Source: a candidate division WOR-3 bacterium (GTDB taxonomy: Bacteria > Hydrothermota > Tepidihabitantia > Tepidihabitantales > DTDR01). From it: DNA of 54,284 bases. The DNA lies in contig JBDRVE010000006.1 in the NCBI GenBank assembly GCA_039801725.1, positions 8,297 to 62,580 on the forward strand. The letters are read 5' to 3'. The translations under genes were made by a program, and so were the position numbers. Positions 11,969-19,569 of this stretch are shown here, in pieces. Position 1 is the stretch's first letter; each line of letters begins with the position of its first letter. Below the pieces are notes generated by a model, which did no database searches, was not told where the DNA came from, and worked only from the letters and a program-made list of their open reading frames with translations.

Positions 11969-12187
11969 ATGCGAGGTTTAATTGAAAAGGCTTTATTTCT
12001 AAAACCTTCAGAAACAAAAAAATTCTTTACGAGAATAAATGACGATAAAGATTTCCTTTTCTATCTTTTTCTTTCTCCTAAAGGAGTGTGGGAATTATTA
12101 TGTTATAAAACTACCGGTGAGCGAATTTGGCGAGCAGCAAATTTAAAAAAGGAGGATATATTAGAACTTATTGGTGAAATTTTTTAA
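11969..12187 (+). CDS. hypothetical protein, 72 aa
   Basis: A short charged and hydrophobic protein, not recognised. The start at 11969 is chosen because AGGAGG (11958-11963) lies 5 nt before this ATG; an in-frame GTG at 11963 overlaps that site. It has a consensus promoter and no partner gene. The sequence (FFTRIND..FLFYLFLSPKGVWELLCYKTTGERIW) suggests a small alpha-beta protein without a membrane helix. Its last 20 nt overlap the end of the convergent PPC-domain gene. Confidence 0.6.
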   Translation: MRGLIEKALFLKPSETKKFFTRINDDKDFLFYLFLSPKGVWELLCYKTTGERIWRAANLKKEDILELIGEIF

Positions 12188-12605
12188 AACTTATTAAATT
12201 TAAACCAATATCGGGAAAGAATTCTCTTTTGATCTTTTTTTCTATTAAGATTAGAAAAATTTCTAAAGTAGCCGTTATTCTTCCTGAAAATAAATGGCCA
12301 CCAAAAATTTGAAAGTTTCGGTCAGCCAGAATGATATGGGCATGAATAAAAATTTCTTTTTTTAAATAAGAAATATTACCAAGAAGAGAGAGGATCTCGC
12401 ATTCCTTTTTAATCACTTTTTTTAAATATTTCTTTTTGGTTAAATCATAATATCCTAGTGTGAAATCTTTGCCGGCTCCGATACCATAAAAAAAACCACC
12501 TTTTATATGGTTTTTTTTGGAAAAATTTTTTAAAGAATCAATAATTTCTTCGTCTTTTTCTAAGCGCAAGAAATAAATAAAATTGTTAATTTTTTTTGCT
12601 TCCAT
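12168..12605 (-). CDS. PPC/DUF296 domain protein
   Basis: The 145-residue protein is a single PPC (plants and prokaryotes conserved, DUF296) domain. Diagnostic strands are GGFFYGIGAGKDFTLGYYD, SLLGNIS, the metal-type His pair IHAHI and the following FGGHLFSGRITATLEIF. Bacterial members are small trimeric metal-binding proteins of uncertain role, without the AT-hook that makes plant members DNA-binding. It is the last gene of the mutM operon, overlapping pgsA by 20 nt. Confidence 0.82.
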   Translation of the reverse strand: MEAKKINNFIYFLRLEKDEEIIDSLKNFSKKNHIKGGFFYGIGAGKDFTLGYYDLTKKKYLKKVIKKECEILSLLGNISYLKKEIFIHAHIILADRNFQIFGGHLFSGRITATLEIFLILIEKKIKREFFPDIGLNLISFKKFHQ

Positions 12606-13113
12606 ATAATTTTAAAAAATAAATAAAATAATCTAAAAAAGATAAGATAATAAAAATCCAGGTTAAATAAGTAATAATTAAAAGCTCCTTTTGCCGATTG
12701 AGAAGCGTAGTCAAAATAAGAAGGGCAAAGAGAAAACCGGTTATTTTCCCCAAGATCGAAGATTTAGAAATGATATTTTTTTTCTTCATCAAAAAGATAA
12801 AACCCGCAGTAATAAGTAAATCACGAATTATTATTGCCAGCACAATTTTAAAATCAAGGTTTTTAATTATTACTAAAGTTACTAAAATTGTTCCCACCCA
12901 AATTTTATCAACCAAATGATCAAGGATTTTACCCAGGTCTGAAACTTGATTTAACTTTCGAGCTAAATAGCCATCAAAGGCATCGGTTAACCACGATAAA
13001 GAAATAAAAAGTAGACTTAAAGAGTGAAGATTTTTAGATAAAAAGAATAAAATTAGTGGTAAAAAAATTAATCGGGAAATGCTTAAAATATTGGGAATGG
13101 TTAAAATCCCCAT
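12586..13113 (-). CDS. pgsA: CDP-diacylglycerol-glycerol-3-phosphate 3-phosphatidyltransferase
   Basis: Integral membrane CDP-alcohol phosphatidyltransferase making phosphatidylglycerol phosphate. The 175 residues contain the diagnostic motif, here DAFDGYLAR followed by GKILDHLVDK, with the four catalytic or metal Asp residues present, and about five to six hydrophobic helices. PgsA is the most likely member; other CDP-alcohol transferases share the motif. The start overlaps the nadK end by 13 nt, so translation is coupled. Confidence 0.87.
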   Translation of the reverse strand: MGILTIPNILSISRLIFLPLILFFLSKNLHSLSLLFISLSWLTDAFDGYLARKLNQVSDLGKILDHLVDKIWVGTILVTLVIIKNLDFKIVLAIIIRDLLITAGFIFLMKKKNIISKSSILGKITGFLFALLILTTLLNRQKELLIITYLTWIFIILSFLDYFIYFLKLYGSKKN

Positions 13114-13934
13114 TTCAGTTTTTTCTTCAGAATATCAAAATAGGTTTTTTCTTTTTTATTAACTAAAAGAAAGTAATTTTTTGCTTTTTCTAATATTACT
13201 TCTTCATCAGCATTTAAAGAAAAAACTCTTTGGCCATCCAGAACTAAATGGGCCGGAGCATTCTTTCTTCCCAAGAGAAGTTTTAATTGGAAGTTGCCCG
13301 GTAAGATTAAAGGTCGGCTTGATAATAAATGGGGAGCAATAGGAGTAATAATAAAGACCTCCGAAAGCGGATGAACAATTGGTCCACCCGCTGCCAAAGA
13401 ATAAGCAGTAGAACCAGTAGGGGTAGCCACAATTACACCGTCACCATTAAACTTATTAATCAACTCGTCCTCTACATAAAGATTTACCTCAATCATCCTT
13501 AAAGAGTTCCCCATATTAATCGCCACATCATTCAATACAAAAATCTCTTCATTTTTAAAATTTACTTTAATAAGCATTCTCTTTTCAATTATTAATTCTT
13601 TTTTTAAAAAATCTTCAATTGCTTTTATTTTTTCTTCTTTGGAAAAGGTGGTTAAAAATCCTAAACTTCCTAAGTTAATACCAATTGTCGGTATTGCCAA
13701 CCCTTTTAAAATTTTAGAAGTCCTTAAAATTGTACCATCACCTCCTAAGGCAATAATGAAATCTATTTCTTCTAAATTCTCTTCTAAATTTCCGTAATTA
13801 TTATAACCCAAATATTCTCTTTCTTCTTTTATAAAAAAAGGTTCAATATTGTTTTTGATAAGATAATCAACAATTTCTTTGGTAATTTTTTTAATTTCTT
13901 CTTTTTTTAAATTTACCACCAAACCGGCTTTCAT
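13101..13934 (-). CDS. nadK: NAD kinase
   Basis: Phosphorylates NAD to NADP using ATP or polyphosphate. In 277 residues the GGDGTILRT motif (catalytic Asp, about 63-71), the FNGDGVIVATPTGSTAYSLA segment and the following AGGPIVHP are all present. It begins one nucleotide after prmC ends, in the middle of the mutM operon. Grouping with pgsA and prfA-prmC is housekeeping packing and does not imply a shared pathway. Confidence 0.93.
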   Translation of the reverse strand: MKAGLVVNLKKEEIKKITKEIVDYLIKNNIEPFFIKEEREYLGYNNYGNLEENLEEIDFIIALGGDGTILRTSKILKGLAIPTIGINLGSLGFLTTFSKEEKIKAIEDFLKKELIIEKRMLIKVNFKNEEIFVLNDVAINMGNSLRMIEVNLYVEDELINKFNGDGVIVATPTGSTAYSLAAGGPIVHPLSEVFIITPIAPHLLSSRPLILPGNFQLKLLLGRKNAPAHLVLDGQRVFSLNADEEVILEKAKNYFLLVNKKEKTYFDILKKKLKWGF

Positions 13935-13935
13935 T

Positions 13936-14760
13936 TTAAGAAATTATGGCGAATCTAATTTTTTTAGTCAAAGAGTTAATAAAGATAAAAGAAGAGTATA
14001 ATTCTTTAGCATATTGGTAAATTTTTATTGGATGGTTACTATCAATTTCTAAAAAAATTTTTCCGTTTTTTTTAAGAAAAACTTTGCCTTCTTTTAAGAT
14101 TCTTTTTATCACCAAAAGACCATCTTCACCACCATATAAAGATTTTTTATCTTCATAGTCTTTAACTGCTTTGGGAAGTCTTTCATAATCCCTTTTATTA
14201 ATATAAGGGGGATTAGAAACAATTAAGTCAAATTGGTTAAAATATTTCTGATAGTTGGGAAAATAAAATAAATCGGCATAATATAGTTTAATACGATTTG
14301 TGAGCGAATATTTCTCAATATTTTTTCTTGCTACTCTTAATGCTCTTTTTGATATGTCCGTACCGATAATTAAGGCATTGGGAAATATCCGAGCAAGAGC
14401 AATTGTTAAATTTCCGGTTCCGACACCAATATCAATAATGTAGTGCACATTCTTTTTATTCTGATTTTCCTTTTCTATCAAAGAAATAAGCAACTCAGTT
14501 TCGGCTCTGGGAATAAAAACCCCTTTTTCAATAAATAATTCTAAATCTAAAAAATAGGCTTTTTTTAAAAGATAGGGAAGGGGTATTTCGTCTTTCTTTT
14601 TTTTACAAAGGTTAATAATTTTTTTAATTTTGTTTTTGGGTAGTTTCTCACTTAAATAGATTTGATAAAGTTTTTTGTCAAATACGGCTGAGAGAATAAA
14701 ATGGAACTCTTCGTCATTGAGATTGTATCTTTTTTTAATTGTTAATAATTCCTTATTCAT
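13936..14760 (-). CDS. prmC: peptide chain release factor N5-glutamine methyltransferase
   Basis: SAM-dependent methyltransferase that modifies the Gln of the GGQ motif in release factors. It has an N-terminal helical recognition domain and the methyltransferase core: SAM motif IIDIGVGTGNLTIALAR and the glutamine-binding catalytic motif NPPYI. Length 274 is normal. It overlaps prfA, whose product is its substrate, by 8 nt, the usual arrangement. Confidence 0.93.
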   Translation of the reverse strand: MNKELLTIKKRYNLNDEEFHFILSAVFDKKLYQIYLSEKLPKNKIKKIINLCKKKKDEIPLPYLLKKAYFLDLELFIEKGVFIPRAETELLISLIEKENQNKKNVHYIIDIGVGTGNLTIALARIFPNALIIGTDISKRALRVARKNIEKYSLTNRIKLYYADLFYFPNYQKYFNQFDLIVSNPPYINKRDYERLPKAVKDYEDKKSLYGGEDGLLVIKRILKEGKVFLKKNGKIFLEIDSNHPIKIYQYAKELYSSFIFINSLTKKIRFAIIS

Positions 14761-15829
14761 TTAAAATTTTTTCGATCTCTTTTTCTTGTAGTTGTGAGAT
14801 AATGGGATCTAAATTTCCCTCCATAATTTTATCGAGTTCATAGAGAGTGAGGTCGATTCGGTGATCGGTAACTCGATTTTGAGGGAAATTATAGGTTCTT
14901 ATTTTTTCCGCGCGTTCGCCACTACCAATTTGTTTTCTTCTTTCTTTATCAACTTCTTCTTTCTGTTTTTTTCTTTCGTATTCTAATAGACGGGCCTTTA
15001 AAATCTTTAGTGCTTTTTGTCGGTTTTGATACTGGGAGCGTTCATCCTGGCAACTAACCACTATTCCGGTAGGTAGGTGGGTAATTCGAACTGCTGAATC
15101 AGTAACATTTACATGTTGGCCACCTTTGGAACTGGCACGAAAAACTTCAATTTTTAAGTCTTCTTCTTTAATATTAATCTCTACTTCTTTCGGTTCCATT
15201 AATACTGCTACTGTTACCGTAGAAGTGTGAATTCGACCGGAAGCTTCAGTGATAGGTACTCTTTGAACACGATGAACACCTTGTTCAAATCTTAAATAGT
15301 TGTAAGCCCCTTCGCCACTAACCAAGAAAATTATTTCTTTCGCGCCACCCAAGTCAGAAGGGCGAAAAGAAAGGATTTCGTATTTAAATCCCTTTTTATC
15401 CAAATATTTTTGATACATTTTGAATAAATCCATAGCAAATAGGCAGCTTTCTTCACCACCGGCTGCTGGTCGAATCTCAACTATACAATTTCTCTTTAAG
15501 TCTTCTCCTTGGGGAAGAAAATAATAAAAAAGCTCTTTTTCTAATTCTTTTTTTTCTTTCTCTAATTTCTCTTCTTCTTCTAAGAGATACTGATAAGTTT
15601 CTTTATCACAACTTTCTTTCATTTTAATAATTTCTTCTAATTCCTTTTCTTTCTTTTTTAGACTTTCGTATTTTTCGACAATATTTTTTAATTCTTTATA
15701 TTCTCTTCCCAGTTCTTCTAGCAACTTAGGATTGCTGATAATTTCTCTGTCACTAAATTTTTTGTCAATTTCTTTTAATTTTTCTTTTATTACCTCGATT
15801 TTTCTTTCCCACTGAATTTTCATAATCAA
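14753..15829 (-). CDS. prfA: peptide chain release factor 1
   Basis: Class I release factor recognising UAA and UAG. The 358 residues carry the GGQ loop (SSKGGQHVN) and a P-x-T codon-recognition tripeptide (PIT in RVPITEASGRIHTST), which marks RF1 rather than RF2. The N-terminal coiled domain is present. The start lies 4 nt inside the preceding iaaA end, and prmC follows with an overlap. Confidence 0.94.
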   Translation of the reverse strand: MIMKIQWERKIEVIKEKLKEIDKKFSDREIISNPKLLEELGREYKELKNIVEKYESLKKKEKELEEIIKMKESCDKETYQYLLEEEEKLEKEKKELEKELFYYFLPQGEDLKRNCIVEIRPAAGGEESCLFAMDLFKMYQKYLDKKGFKYEILSFRPSDLGGAKEIIFLVSGEGAYNYLRFEQGVHRVQRVPITEASGRIHTSTVTVAVLMEPKEVEINIKEEDLKIEVFRASSKGGQHVNVTDSAVRITHLPTGIVVSCQDERSQYQNRQKALKILKARLLEYERKKQKEEVDKERRKQIGSGERAEKIRTYNFPQNRVTDHRIDLTLYELDKIMEGNLDPIISQLQEKEIEKILNE

Positions 15830-16722
15830 AAAGTGATCATTTTGCCATCTTTAATAAATCCCCAAGCCATTTCTTTTGTGGTATACCCATGGCCAACATT
15901 ACCTTGGGCATCAACGCCGATCACACCGCAAAGGCAATTTCTTTTTTTAAGTTCTTCCATCACAATATTAATAGCCGTCTGAATATCGTAATTTTTTACT
16001 AATTCACAAATTTCTTTGGCAACAAAATTTTTGGTAATACTTTCTCCGTGGCCAGTGGCAGAAACACCGGCTAATGGATTAGCATAAGTTCCAGCACCAA
16101 TAATTGCACTATCGCCAATTCTGCCTGGTAGTTTTCCTCTTATTCCACCAGTAGAAGTGGCTACTGCGATAACTCCATAACGATCCAAAGCACAGGCACC
16201 AACCGTGCCGAACTTTTCTTCTTTTTTCAGATTTTTATAAAGAGCAATAAGTTTTTTAAAATTGGGAAAATAAAAATTTTCTCCTTTTTCAATAAGTTTT
16301 TTTAACCTTTCTACTTCCTTTTCTGTTTTAGGATTATATTCGGAAAAACCCATTAATTGGGCAAACAATTTGGCTCCCTCTCCTACTAATAATAGATGAT
16401 CGGTTTCTTCCATAATTTTTTTTGCCACCAAAATTGGATTTTTGATGTTTTTAATTGCTCCACAAGCACCAAAATGTCCTTCGCTGGTCATTATCGAAGC
16501 ATCCATTTCTACTTCAAAGAGAAGATTAAGTACCGAACCTGTTCCAGCATTAAAAACTGGATTGTCTTCCAATTCACAGACCGCAGCACAAACAGCATCA
16601 ATTGCTTTCCCATCTTTTGCTAAAATCTGCCAACCCTTTAATAATGCTTTTTCAATACCTTTTTTTGTTTCTTCTTTTTCCTCTATTTTTCCGGCACCAC
16701 CATGGACTATTATGGCAATCAT
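15826..16722 (-). CDS. iaaA: isoaspartyl peptidase / L-asparaginase (Ntn hydrolase)
   Basis: Plant-type asparaginase or isoaspartyl dipeptidase, made as a precursor that cleaves itself before a Thr. The cleavage and nucleophile site is visible as KFGTVGACALD (Thr after Gly, about residue 173), followed by TSTGGIRGKLPGRIGDS and ATGHGES, which bind substrate. N-terminal HGGAG and FNAGTGSVLN are conserved. It directly follows mutM (no gap). It removes isoaspartyl damage products or releases ammonia from asparagine; the two roles cannot be separated here. Confidence 0.92.
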   Translation of the reverse strand: MIAIIVHGGAGKIEEKEETKKGIEKALLKGWQILAKDGKAIDAVCAAVCELEDNPVFNAGTGSVLNLLFEVEMDASIMTSEGHFGACGAIKNIKNPILVAKKIMEETDHLLLVGEGAKLFAQLMGFSEYNPKTEKEVERLKKLIEKGENFYFPNFKKLIALYKNLKKEEKFGTVGACALDRYGVIAVATSTGGIRGKLPGRIGDSAIIGAGTYANPLAGVSATGHGESITKNFVAKEICELVKNYDIQTAINIVMEELKKRNCLCGVIGVDAQGNVGHGYTTKEMAWGFIKDGKMITF

Positions 16723-17553
16723 TTACTCCTCCTTTTGACATTTAGGACAAAAATAAGAAGAACGATTATTAATTTTTATTCTTAAAATTTTTCCTTTACA
16801 TCGAGGACATTTCTCACCTTCTTTTCTAAAAACTTTTAAATAATTTTGAAAAGAACCTTCTTTACCATTGGGTCTTAAATAATCACTGATGGAAGTTCCC
16901 TTTTTTTTAATAGCAATTTTAATAATCCTTTTTAAACATTTAACAAGTCTTTTTATTTCGTAATCTTTTAAAGAAGAACCTTTTCTTTTAGGATGAATTC
17001 TGGCACAAAAAAGCGCTTCATCAGAATATATATTGCCTACTCCACAAGCAATCTTTTGGTCTAAAAGAAGGGTTTTAATAGAGGTATTACGATTTTTAAT
17101 TTTTTCTTTAAGATATTGAAAATTGAATTCCGGCATCAGCGGCTCTTTACCAAGATTATTTAAAGAAGAAAGCGATTTTGGTAATTGATCTTGTGGATAA
17201 AAATAAACTCTTCCTAACAATCTTGGCTCAGCAAATGACAAAACTCCATTATTAAACAAAAATTTAATTCGGCTATATTTTATTTCCTCTTTTGGATTTT
17301 CATTATAAATAAGCCTGCCTGATAACCGTAAATGAAAAGTTAGATTATAATTTCCTGAGAGCTTAAAAATTAAATATTTTCCTTTCCTATCAATATCCAA
17401 AATTTTTTTATTAATAATCTCCTTTAAAAAATCTTTAGATTTTGGATAGCCAATAATTTTCTTATTTTCTAATTTTACACCAATAAATTTTTTATTAATT
17501 AAAAAGGCTTTTAACTCATTTTTTATTGTCTCTACTTCTGGTAATTCTGGCAT
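16723..17553 (-). CDS. mutM: formamidopyrimidine-DNA glycosylase
   Basis: Base-excision glycosylase/AP lyase for oxidised purines. MPELPEVETI gives the catalytic Pro2 and Glu3, GKYL the conserved Lys. The C-terminal zinc finger (CPRC...CPKC) is complete and the length of 276 is standard. There is no Shine-Dalgarno. The -10 of the promoter ends 7 nt before the ATG, so this seven-gene operon appears to begin with a leaderless start codon. Confidence 0.95.
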   Translation of the reverse strand: MPELPEVETIKNELKAFLINKKFIGVKLENKKIIGYPKSKDFLKEIINKKILDIDRKGKYLIFKLSGNYNLTFHLRLSGRLIYNENPKEEIKYSRIKFLFNNGVLSFAEPRLLGRVYFYPQDQLPKSLSSLNNLGKEPLMPEFNFQYLKEKIKNRNTSIKTLLLDQKIACGVGNIYSDEALFCARIHPKRKGSSLKDYEIKRLVKCLKRIIKIAIKKKGTSISDYLRPNGKEGSFQNYLKVFRKEGEKCPRCKGKILRIKINNRSSYFCPKCQKEE

Positions 17554-17559
17554 TTTTAT

Positions 17560-17587
17560 ATTTTATATAAAAGATTAGATTTGTCAA
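17560..17587 (-). promoter_or_regulatory. promoter for the mutM operon, leaderless layout
   Basis: Minus strand: TTGACA (17587-17582), a 16-bp spacer and TAAAAT (17565-17560). Only 6 nt separate the -10 from the mutM ATG. Confidence 0.65.
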
Positions 17588-17675
17588 ATTTTCTGTTTAA
17601 TAAAAAAACATCGTTATTAGCCATAAAATGAGATTGCTATAATATATTTACCCTTTCTGTGCTTTTTAACTATGT

Positions 17676-17691
17676 TTTAACACATTTACTT
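17676..17691 (+). promoter_or_regulatory. 16-bp box, distal copy of module A
   Basis: TTTAACACATTTACTT, ending 7 bp before the -35 of the module promoter. Identical to both copies at module B. Placement just upstream of -35 suits an activator site or UP-like element. Confidence 0.5.
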
Positions 17692-17698
17692 ATTTCCC

Positions 17699-17726
17699 TT
17701 GACATTTTAAAATTTTTGACTATATT
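17699..17726 (+). promoter_or_regulatory. internal promoter of module A
   Basis: TTGACA (17699-17704), a 16-bp spacer and TATATT (17721-17726). Both hexamers and the whole spacer are identical in module B. An ATG follows the -10 by 10 nt. Confidence 0.6.
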
Positions 17727-17736
17727 TGTAGTAGTT

Positions 17737-17778
17737 ATGTTTATAGAATGTTATAAATTCTTAATAGAAATATATTAA
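17737..17778 (+). other. conserved micro-ORF 1 of module A
   Basis: A 13-codon frame, MFIECYKFLIEIY, starts 10 nt after the -10 box, the same layout as leaderless genes in this window. Copy B encodes the same first 12 residues. It could be a leader peptide, or chance conservation inside a duplicated DNA segment. Confidence 0.3.
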
Positions 17779-17781
17779 AAA

Positions 17782-17817
17782 ATGGGAAAAAATTTGCGCA
17801 GAGGAAGAAAAACCTAA
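17782..17817 (+). other. conserved micro-ORF 2 of module A
   Basis: An 11-codon basic frame, MGKNLRRGRKT. Copy B has MGKNLHRRRKT, so both differences are amino-acid changing, which gives no support for selection on the peptide. Confidence 0.2.
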
Positions 17818-17853
17818 TAGAGGGGGTAATAGGGGGTAGGTCTATTCTATCGG

Positions 17854-17973
17854 AATATTTTTAACTCGATTATTATTGATAATAATACTTTTGTTAACGG
17901 TGATAACAATAACTTTATTAAGGCTAATAACTATATTTTTATTAATCACTTTAATAATAAGTTTACTTTTAAT
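17854..17973 (+). repeat. 24-bp tandem repeats of module A
   Basis: Units at 17854, 17878, 17902, 17926 and a weaker one at 17950, typified by GATAACAATAACTTTATT plus 6 nt. In one frame each unit gives an eight-residue Asn-rich repeat (NNNTFVNG type). Each unit can also fold into a weak TTAAT/ATTAA hairpin. Confidence 0.6.
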
Positions 17974-18124
17974 AATTTCGTAGGATCTAAATAACCACTG
18001 GATGTTAGACTATTTAGATGGAACTCCCTCATAGATAGATTATTTTAAGTATTCTCTAATATGAGCAAAAGTTCTTTTATTTTAGAACATTCTTATCTTA
18101 AATTTATTACTTCTGGTAACCATT

Positions 18125-18140
18125 CTTACCACATTTACTA
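18125..18140 (+). promoter_or_regulatory. 16-bp box, proximal copy before the 18202 gene
   Basis: CTTACCACATTTACTA matches the distal box at 13 of 16 positions and ends 11 bp before the -35 of the next promoter. Confidence 0.4.
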
Positions 18141-18151
18141 GTTAGTATTTA

Positions 18152-18180
18152 TTGACAAAAAGAAAATTTTAAATTAAAAT
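18152..18180 (+). promoter_or_regulatory. promoter for the small barrel gene
   Basis: TTGACA (18152-18157), a 17-bp spacer and TAAAAT (18175-18180). A leader of about 15 nt contains AGGAGG. Confidence 0.65.
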
Positions 18181-18201
18181 AAAAGTTAAAAAGGAGGAAT
18201 A

Positions 18202-18669
18202 ATGAGAAAATTACTTATTTTAATGGTGAGTGTTTTAATTATTACTAATTTATCGGCATTAAACATAGGCGTCGGAATTGGCGTTGAAGATTTGGGCAAT
18301 GATGCTTATTTACGAATAAAAGGTGATGCTATTCTGCCGATTGTTTCTTTTTTAGATTATCGGCTTGGTTTCTTGATTTTTAATTTGAAAGAAAAAGATA
18401 TAACATTAGGCACAGGAATTGATAATGATATACTTGTTAAAATTCCCGTGCCTTTTCTTTTTCAAATTTATATTCCCTGTGGTTTTTCATTTTATTTTAA
18501 TGATGGGAAATCTTTTAATTTAAATGGTGGATTTGGCTTAGAAAAGGAACTTGGTTTCTTAAAGGGTTATTTAGAAGGTGGATTGAGATATTTTAAAACG
18601 GGCGAAGGTGAAGGTAAAACTCGCTTTTATCTTCAAGGAGGTATTAGAATACCTTTAGAAATATTATAA
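18202..18669 (+). CDS. small exported beta-barrel-like protein, 155 aa
   Basis: The N-terminus MRKLLILMVSVLIITNLSA is a clear signal peptide. The rest is made of short amphipathic strands rich in Gly and aromatics (FSFYFNDGKSFNLNGGFGLEKEL, GLRYFKTGEGEGKTRFYLQGGIRI), as expected of a small outer-membrane barrel. No family recognised. AGGAGG lies 6 nt before the ATG. It is preceded by regulatory module A and followed 18 nt later by the dehydratase/activase genes, possibly in one transcript. Confidence 0.65.
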   Translation: MRKLLILMVSVLIITNLSALNIGVGIGVEDLGNDAYLRIKGDAILPIVSFLDYRLGFLIFNLKEKDITLGTGIDNDILVKIPVPFLFQIYIPCGFSFYFNDGKSFNLNGGFGLEKELGFLKGYLEGGLRYFKTGEGEGKTRFYLQGGIRIPLEIL

Positions 18670-18687
18670 TAATTATTATAATATTTA

Positions 18688-19569
18688 ATGAAAGGGAAAA
18701 TAGGTGTTATACGTGCTTTACTTTATTACCGTTATGGTAATTTTTTTATAAATTTCTTTAAATCTCTTGGTATTGATTATCTTTTATCACCAGAAACAAA
18801 TAAAGAATTGATTGATTTGGGGGTGAAAAATTCTTCTTCGGAGGTTTGTTTGCCATTGAAAGTTGCTTGTGGTCATCTACTTTATTTAAAAGATAAAGTT
18901 GACTATCTTTTTATTCCGAAAATTATTTATCCCTATGAAAACCTTTATACTTGTCCCAAAATGATGGGACTACCAACAATTGCTTGGTATCTTTGTGGCA
19001 AAGAAAAGGTGATTTCACCTACTATAAAAAGAAATTTCTTTTTACCTCTATTTTTTGTTGGTTTAAAATTTAGAAAAAATCCTTTTAAAATAATTTCTGC
19101 TTATCTAAAAGCAAAAAATGTAAGTAAAGAGAGAAAGAAAATCTCCTTTGATAACAAGAAATTAAAAGTGGCGATAATTAGTCATTTTTATAATATTTAT
19201 GATAAAGAAATTGGTGATGTTTTAATTGAGACTTTTAAAAAAGAAGGTTTTTCAGTTTATTTAAAAGACGATTTGGATGAGAAAATTTTAAGAAAGAAGG
19301 ATGGTTTTGCTAAAAATATTCGCTGGGCTTTTGAGAGAGAGTTATATAATGCTTTTAAGTATTACTTAGATAAAGTTGATGGAATATGCTTCTTCTTTTC
19401 TTTTGCCTGTGGACCAGATTCTTTAATTGGTGAAATGATGGCAAAGGAAGCAAAGGAGAAAGATGTTCCCTTTTTGACAATTATTTTTGATGAACATTCG
19501 GGAAAAGAGGGAATGATAACAAGGATTGAAGCCTTTTGTGAAATGATTAAAAGAAAGAAGAATTTATGA
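18688..19569 (+). CDS. 2-hydroxyacyl-CoA dehydratase-like (DUF2229) Fe-S subunit
   Basis: Resembles one module of the large CoA-substrate-specific enzyme activase proteins (DUF2229 and the HgdB/HgdC fold). Candidate cluster-binding cysteines are SEVCLPLKVACGH, LYTCPKMMG and SFACGPDSL. The tail TIIFDEHSGKEGMITRIEAF is mirrored in the next gene (LSFDEHTSKTGLLTRIEAF), so the two are distant paralogues. Length is 293. There is no clear Shine-Dalgarno. The stop overlaps the next start (ATGA). The actual substrate is unknown. Confidence 0.75.
   Translation: MKGKIGVIRALLYYRYGNFFINFFKSLGIDYLLSPETNKELIDLGVKNSSSEVCLPLKVACGHLLYLKDKVDYLFIPKIIYPYENLYTCPKMMGLPTIAWYLCGKEKVISPTIKRNFFLPLFFVGLKFRKNPFKIISAYLKAKNVSKERKKISFDNKKLKVAIISHFYNIYDKEIGDVLIETFKKEGFSVYLKDDLDEKILRKKDGFAKNIRWAFERELYNAFKYYLDKVDGICFFFSFACGPDSLIGEMMAKEAKEKDVPFLTIIFDEHSGKEGMITRIEAFCEMIKRKKNL

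Larger units (their letters stand above)
17676..17994 (+). repeat. regulatory/ncRNA module, copy A
   Basis: About 319 bp matching 40258-40575 (opposite strand). By hand alignment the first roughly 178 nt differ by eight substitutions and two short gaps. In order it holds a 16-bp box, a promoter, two micro-ORFs, a G-rich segment with two GGGGG runs (near 17821-17837) and four to five 24-bp repeat units (17854-17973). A frame matching copy B also ends in TAA at 17992-17994. It lies upstream of, and points toward, the small barrel gene at 18202. It may be a small RNA gene, a leader or a decayed repeat. It fills most of the 648-bp gap between mutM and that gene. Confidence 0.75.

Noticed and set aside
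17676-18140. Insertion sequence remnant bounded by direct repeats
   Set aside because: The bounding 16-mers could be read as target duplications, but they recur at different loci with the same sequence and at fixed distance from -35 boxes, and no transposase or inverted ends are present.
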